Shown here piece by piece: positions 6,663 through 9,718 of a stretch of 9,718 nt of DNA. The stretch is from an uncultured Burkholderiales bacterium (lineage in GTDB: Bacteria; Pseudomonadota; Gammaproteobacteria; Burkholderiales; Burkholderiaceae_C), in NCBI GenBank assembly GCA_903925445.1, contig CAIYFE010000296.1, positions 1 to 9,718 on the forward strand, written 5' to 3'. The notes beneath the pieces are model-generated. The model was not told the origin of the DNA. It did no database searches and was given only the letters and a program-made list of their open reading frames with translations. Positions within the stretch are counted from its first letter, which is position 1, and every line of letters begins with the position of its first letter. The position numbers and the translations under genes were made by a program.

Positions 6663-9620
6663 TTATCGTCCGCCCTCGCCCACCAACGCATAAGGCGCCC
6701 AGTAAGCAGGATGCGAGAACCGGGGTGTCTTCATGGTCTCTAACATGGCTTGGCGCAACGCTTCGGCGCGGCGCATTTGAGGATTTTTCTTGTAAGCAGC
6801 AAAAGTGTGTGTGGTCAACATCATGGCGCTTTCCGATTCCACCGACCAATGCGTGACCAACAGGCTGCGACTGCCTGCATAGAAAAAGCCGCGCGCCAAA
6901 CCACTCATGGCCTCTTCGGCGCGACCATCGGCGCCCGCGGTGTTACAGGCCGACAAAACAACCCAATCGGCATTGAGCTTCAAACCCAAGACATCTTCCA
7001 ACGTCAAGAGCGGCGATTCTTTGGGGTCTTTGGTGGCAGCCATGGCCAGCGCGGGTTGATTCAAGTTGGGCAAGTCGCCCGCCAACAAACCATGCGTCGC
7101 AAACACCACCACTTGCTTGCGTGCCAAGTTGCCCGAGCTGCTTTGTTTGAGAACGGAGGCTCGGGTTGCTTCGTGCCCCAAGATCAAATCGTTTTTCAAA
7201 TCGGCCGACAAAATGGTCGCCAACTCGCTGACCTCATCGCGGGTTTCAGGCAACTTGGGAATTTTGCTGTAGGCCACATAAGTGGCCGCATCCATGATGT
7301 TGCGTTCATGTTCAGCTTGCGAACGTGCCACCGCAACGGATCGCACCGTGCTGTTCGTGGGCGCAGCCGCCACCTTTTCTTCATTGGGATCAAACGCTGG
7401 ATCGCCCCAAGCCAACAGGGCTTGCGAAGCAGGCGCTTGTTTGCCCAAGCGCTTGAGCGCAAGCCATCCGTTGGCCGTTGGCACATGGCTGACGGCCACA
7501 TCGCGCAACAACCAGGCAACGTTGGTTGCTGTGGCTTGGCGCGGCAAGACCGCAAAAGGCAACTGCGCCAAAACGCCCGAAGTAGAAACAATCAAATGCG
7601 CTTTGTCTTTGATTTGGGCATCAAACGGCGCAAATATTTCTTTGTAAATTTTGTAGCCACTGGCCACATCGAAGGCTGGCGCGCGAGGCCCCAAACCCGC
7701 CACATCCAAAGTTTTGCGAACTTTGCCCACCAAGTCTTTGAGCTCGGACTCCGACAAATTGGCGGTTTGAAAATTCACACTGCCCTGCGCATCGATGGCC
7801 CAAACATAGGTTTTTTCCTCCATTGGAATGATGGAAATGAAAAGTTCATCGTTTTGCAGCTGCTTGGCAATGTCTTGAATCGAAGGCGATTTAGGTTGGA
7901 TCAGCTGGAAATATTCGGGATAACTTTTTTGAATCTGCGCTTTGTATTCTTTTCGTTGCGCTTCGATTTCACGCAGTCGATTGCGCATTTGCTCAACCAC
8001 TTGGGGATTGCGTTTTTTCTCATCCTCGCTGCTTTGACCGCTGATGTAATTGGTCAAACTTGAAATTTCATTTTTCGCATCTTGTTCTTTGCGAATGATG
8101 TCGGACAAACCTGGAATCGTCACGCCCGAGCGCACCGCAGCCTCGGCTAAGGCTTGCTGAACTTTGGAGGTGTTGAGTTGATCTGCGACTTGAAAAATAA
8201 TCTCAGCATCTTTGGGTTCTTTGGATGCCGTTTGCGCAAGCAGTTGCAAATAGCTTTGCAAAATGAAGTGCTTCATCTTTTGTTGAATGGCGCTTTCAAC
8301 AAAATCCCCCGTCAACGATTCAGGCGCTGTCATGCCCTTCAAAGCATAATCAAACTCTGCTCTGGCTTGTTCGTTATTGCCTGTTTTCCAAAGCGATGCA
8401 GCATACATGCCGCGACTGATGGACGTGAAGTAATGTTCAGGTCCGAAGTTATCGGCTAACCAACGCAAATTGCCTTGCAACAACCTGAGCGCTTTGTCTT
8501 GTTTGCCATTTTTCAAATAAACCATGCCGCGCATGGCGGCTTGGCTTGATCTGGCCGGGCGACCCAAACGCTCGGTTTCTTGGTCGATCAAGTTGTAACT
8601 CTCCAGCGCATCTTTCCATTTGTCAGCGCCAACCAAAGCTGCATTGGAGCGGTTGCGCGCAAACAGCCACATGGGTGAACCGAGTTGATACCCTTGATCC
8701 AACACAATTTTTTCACTGCGTGCCGAAAAAATAGCCGCATCTTGGTAATGCCCATTGGCAATGTACAAATCTGCAACTCGGTTGTAGAGCCCCATCAAAT
8801 TGTTTTCGCTGATGCCAAATTCTTTGGCCAAGTTGTAGGCGTCACGCAAAGTCCATTCCGCGTCGGCATACATGCCAGCCATGGTTTGTTGCGAAGCCAA
8901 GTCGGCCATCGCGTAGACGACTAAATTTTGGGTCCACGTTTTGGCGTTTTCATTGGGCGCTAAATTGATCATTCGCTGCAATTCACGCGCCTTGTCAACG
9001 GCCACTCTTGCGTTTTCTATGCCTTCTTGCCATTTGCCAATGCGCATAGAAAAGCGCGATTTGGACATATAAAACTCAGTGCGCGCGCGCGCACTCCAAA
9101 ACGGCACGCCCCCGCGTTGGGGCATATTGGCCAATTCAACTTTGACGATGTTTTCTGCTTCGCTCAAGAGCCGCGAGGCTTCTTTGATGTTGTTGTCATC
9201 CAAATAATCGTTGGCGACTTGGAGGCGCAAACGAATCGCATCAGGCGGCCACTTTTGGGTTTGAATCAGTTCGGCTCCCAAGCGATATGCTTCGGCTCGT
9301 TTTTCTGTGCCAGCCAAAAAACCACGCAAACCCCACTTGCCCTCGGACGCATCGAACTTGGCCCACTCGCGCAAATTTTCTTCTCGCTTGACAACATCGC
9401 CCAACTTGACGGCAGCCAAATCTTTTTGTCGATACAAAATCGTTTTGCTGGCGTTGAGCGCATTGGCATCGACCGGCTCATCCAAGATCGCTTGCAAACG
9501 AGCGCGTTCGGTCTCAGACAACTTGACAGCGCCTTGGCCCAGCTCTTGTGCCGCAGCAGAAAAATTGGCACAACACAACAACAATGCAACAAAACCTGCG
9601 TAGATTTTTCTTTTCAACAT
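6663..9620 (-). CDS. Exported TPR-CHAT domain protein (caspase-like protease)
   Basis: A 985-residue protein ending in a CHAT domain (Caspase, HetF Associated with TPRs), a clan-CD cysteine protease fold. An N-terminal Sec signal peptide is clear: basic MLKRK, a hydrophobic core, and probable cleavage after Ala24 (SAAA-QE). No lipobox is seen. Residues about 95-435 form degenerate TPR-like helical repeats, for example around YLDDNNIKEASRLLSEA and LKNGKQDKALRLLQGN. A charged coiled coil spans about 510-566. A linker with YPEY (567-570) leads to the CHAT domain (about 650-985). The domain shows STSGVLAQLPFAVLP, the catalytic His843 in FATHG and Cys892 in LSACNT, then THWSVESESAM and the closing PAYWAPYALVGEG. 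Both catalytic residues are present, so it is predicted active in the periplasm or outside the cell. GGAG (9628-9631) lies seven bases before the ATG. A ParB-like gene follows. The substrate is unknown, and no gasdermin or CRISPR gene is in the window. Confidence 0.9.
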   Translation of the reverse strand: MLKRKIYAGFVALLLCCANFSAAAQELGQGAVKLSETERARLQAILDEPVDANALNASKTILYRQKDLAAVKLGDVVKREENLREWAKFDASEGKWGLRGFLAGTEKRAEAYRLGAELIQTQKWPPDAIRLRLQVANDYLDDNNIKEASRLLSEAENIVKVELANMPQRGGVPFWSARARTEFYMSKSRFSMRIGKWQEGIENARVAVDKARELQRMINLAPNENAKTWTQNLVVYAMADLASQQTMAGMYADAEWTLRDAYNLAKEFGISENNLMGLYNRVADLYIANGHYQDAAIFSARSEKIVLDQGYQLGSPMWLFARNRSNAALVGADKWKDALESYNLIDQETERLGRPARSSQAAMRGMVYLKNGKQDKALRLLQGNLRWLADNFGPEHYFTSISRGMYAASLWKTGNNEQARAEFDYALKGMTAPESLTGDFVESAIQQKMKHFILQSYLQLLAQTASKEPKDAEIIFQVADQLNTSKVQQALAEAAVRSGVTIPGLSDIIRKEQDAKNEISSLTNYISGQSSEDEKKRNPQVVEQMRNRLREIEAQRKEYKAQIQKSYPEYFQLIQPKSPSIQDIAKQLQNDELFISIIPMEEKTYVWAIDAQGSVNFQTANLSESELKDLVGKVRKTLDVAGLGPRAPAFDVASGYKIYKEIFAPFDAQIKDKAHLIVSTSGVLAQLPFAVLPRQATATNVAWLLRDVAVSHVPTANGWLALKRLGKQAPASQALLAWGDPAFDPNEEKVAAAPTNSTVRSVAVARSQAEHERNIMDAATYVAYSKIPKLPETRDEVSELATILSADLKNDLILGHEATRASVLKQSSSGNLARKQVVVFATHGLLAGDLPNLNQPALAMAATKDPKESPLLTLEDVLGLKLNADWVVLSACNTAGADGRAEEAMSGLARGFFYAGSRSLLVTHWSVESESAMMLTTHTFAAYKKNPQMRRAEALRQAMLETMKTPRFSHPAYWAPYALVGEGGR

Positions 9621-9718
9621 GGCAAAGCTCCAAAATCGGCCGCTGAATATTTATCAAAAATATAGCGTATTTAGGACAATCCTACTACTGTTTGCTTTTT
9701 AATTATTTAAATTTCAAA
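9621..9718 (-). promoter_or_regulatory. AT-rich upstream region of the CHAT gene
   Basis: The last 58 bases (9661-9718) contain 14 G or C by hand count, about 24%, far below the rest of the window. On the minus strand a TATATT box (9659-9664) could serve as a -10, but no good -35 is visible. A 13-base palindrome, TAGGA-CAA-TCCTA (9672-9684), lies just upstream of it and could be an operator. GGAG at 9628-9631 is the ribosome binding site. The promoter call rests mainly on position and composition. Confidence 0.4.

Noticed and set aside
6750..8063. 437-codon plus-strand open frame opposite the CHAT gene
   Set aside because: It is antisense to the conserved CHAT domain and shows no domain or signal of its own; long stop-free antisense frames are expected here.
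6663..9620. CHAT gene as part of a CRISPR (Craspase) or gasdermin defence system
   Set aside because: No CRISPR repeat, Cas gene or gasdermin-like gene is in the window, and the signal peptide argues against a cytoplasmic defence role; only a wider neighbourhood could revive the idea.

Overview
The window looks like a chromosomal segment of a betaproteobacterium, most likely Burkholderiales/Comamonadaceae (a freshwater Limnohabitans- or Rhodoferax-like organism). This is inferred from the order surE-pcm-nlpD-rlmD, from the style of the proteins and from moderately high GC. Single 60-base lines counted by hand reach about 67% GC in the core genes. No database search could be run, so the genus is a guess. 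Eight protein-coding genes cover nearly everything. No RNA gene, CRISPR array, insertion sequence or phage gene is visible, and no stretch above about 110 bases lacks a gene.

Left block (1-4529): the 3' part of a Bax inhibitor-1/YccA-type membrane protein runs on the plus strand into a clean bidirectional terminator. The same hairpin ends a four-gene minus-strand operon, in transcription order surE (nucleotidase), pcm (isoaspartyl-protein repair methyltransferase), nlpD (lipoprotein activator of cell-wall amidases) and rlmD (23S rRNA m5U methyltransferase). The genes are linked by a 4-base overlap, a 16-base gap and a 1-base overlap, which points to strong translational coupling. The sigma factor gene rpoS, which follows nlpD in E. 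coli, is absent here because nlpD runs directly into rlmD.

Middle block (4530-6035): a 108-base divergent intergenic region carries a perfect 18-base palindrome and weak promoter-like boxes. It is followed by a plus-strand pair, a zinc-free quinone oxidoreductase of the MDR superfamily and a small MAPEG-family membrane protein. Both could deal with electrophilic or oxidised compounds.

Right block (6044-9718): a minus-strand two-gene unit, likely accessory. The first gene encodes a 985-residue protein with a Sec signal peptide, TPR-like helices, a coiled coil and a C-terminal CHAT (caspase-like) protease domain that keeps its His/Cys pair. Seven bases downstream is a 203-residue ParB-like protein (ParBc_2 type) with a DHHH motif. 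The upstream region of the CHAT gene is very AT-rich, and the middle of the gene has lower GC than the core genes. This exported CHAT protease and its ParB-like neighbour are the least explained part of the window, although export makes a direct physical partnership between the two products uncertain.
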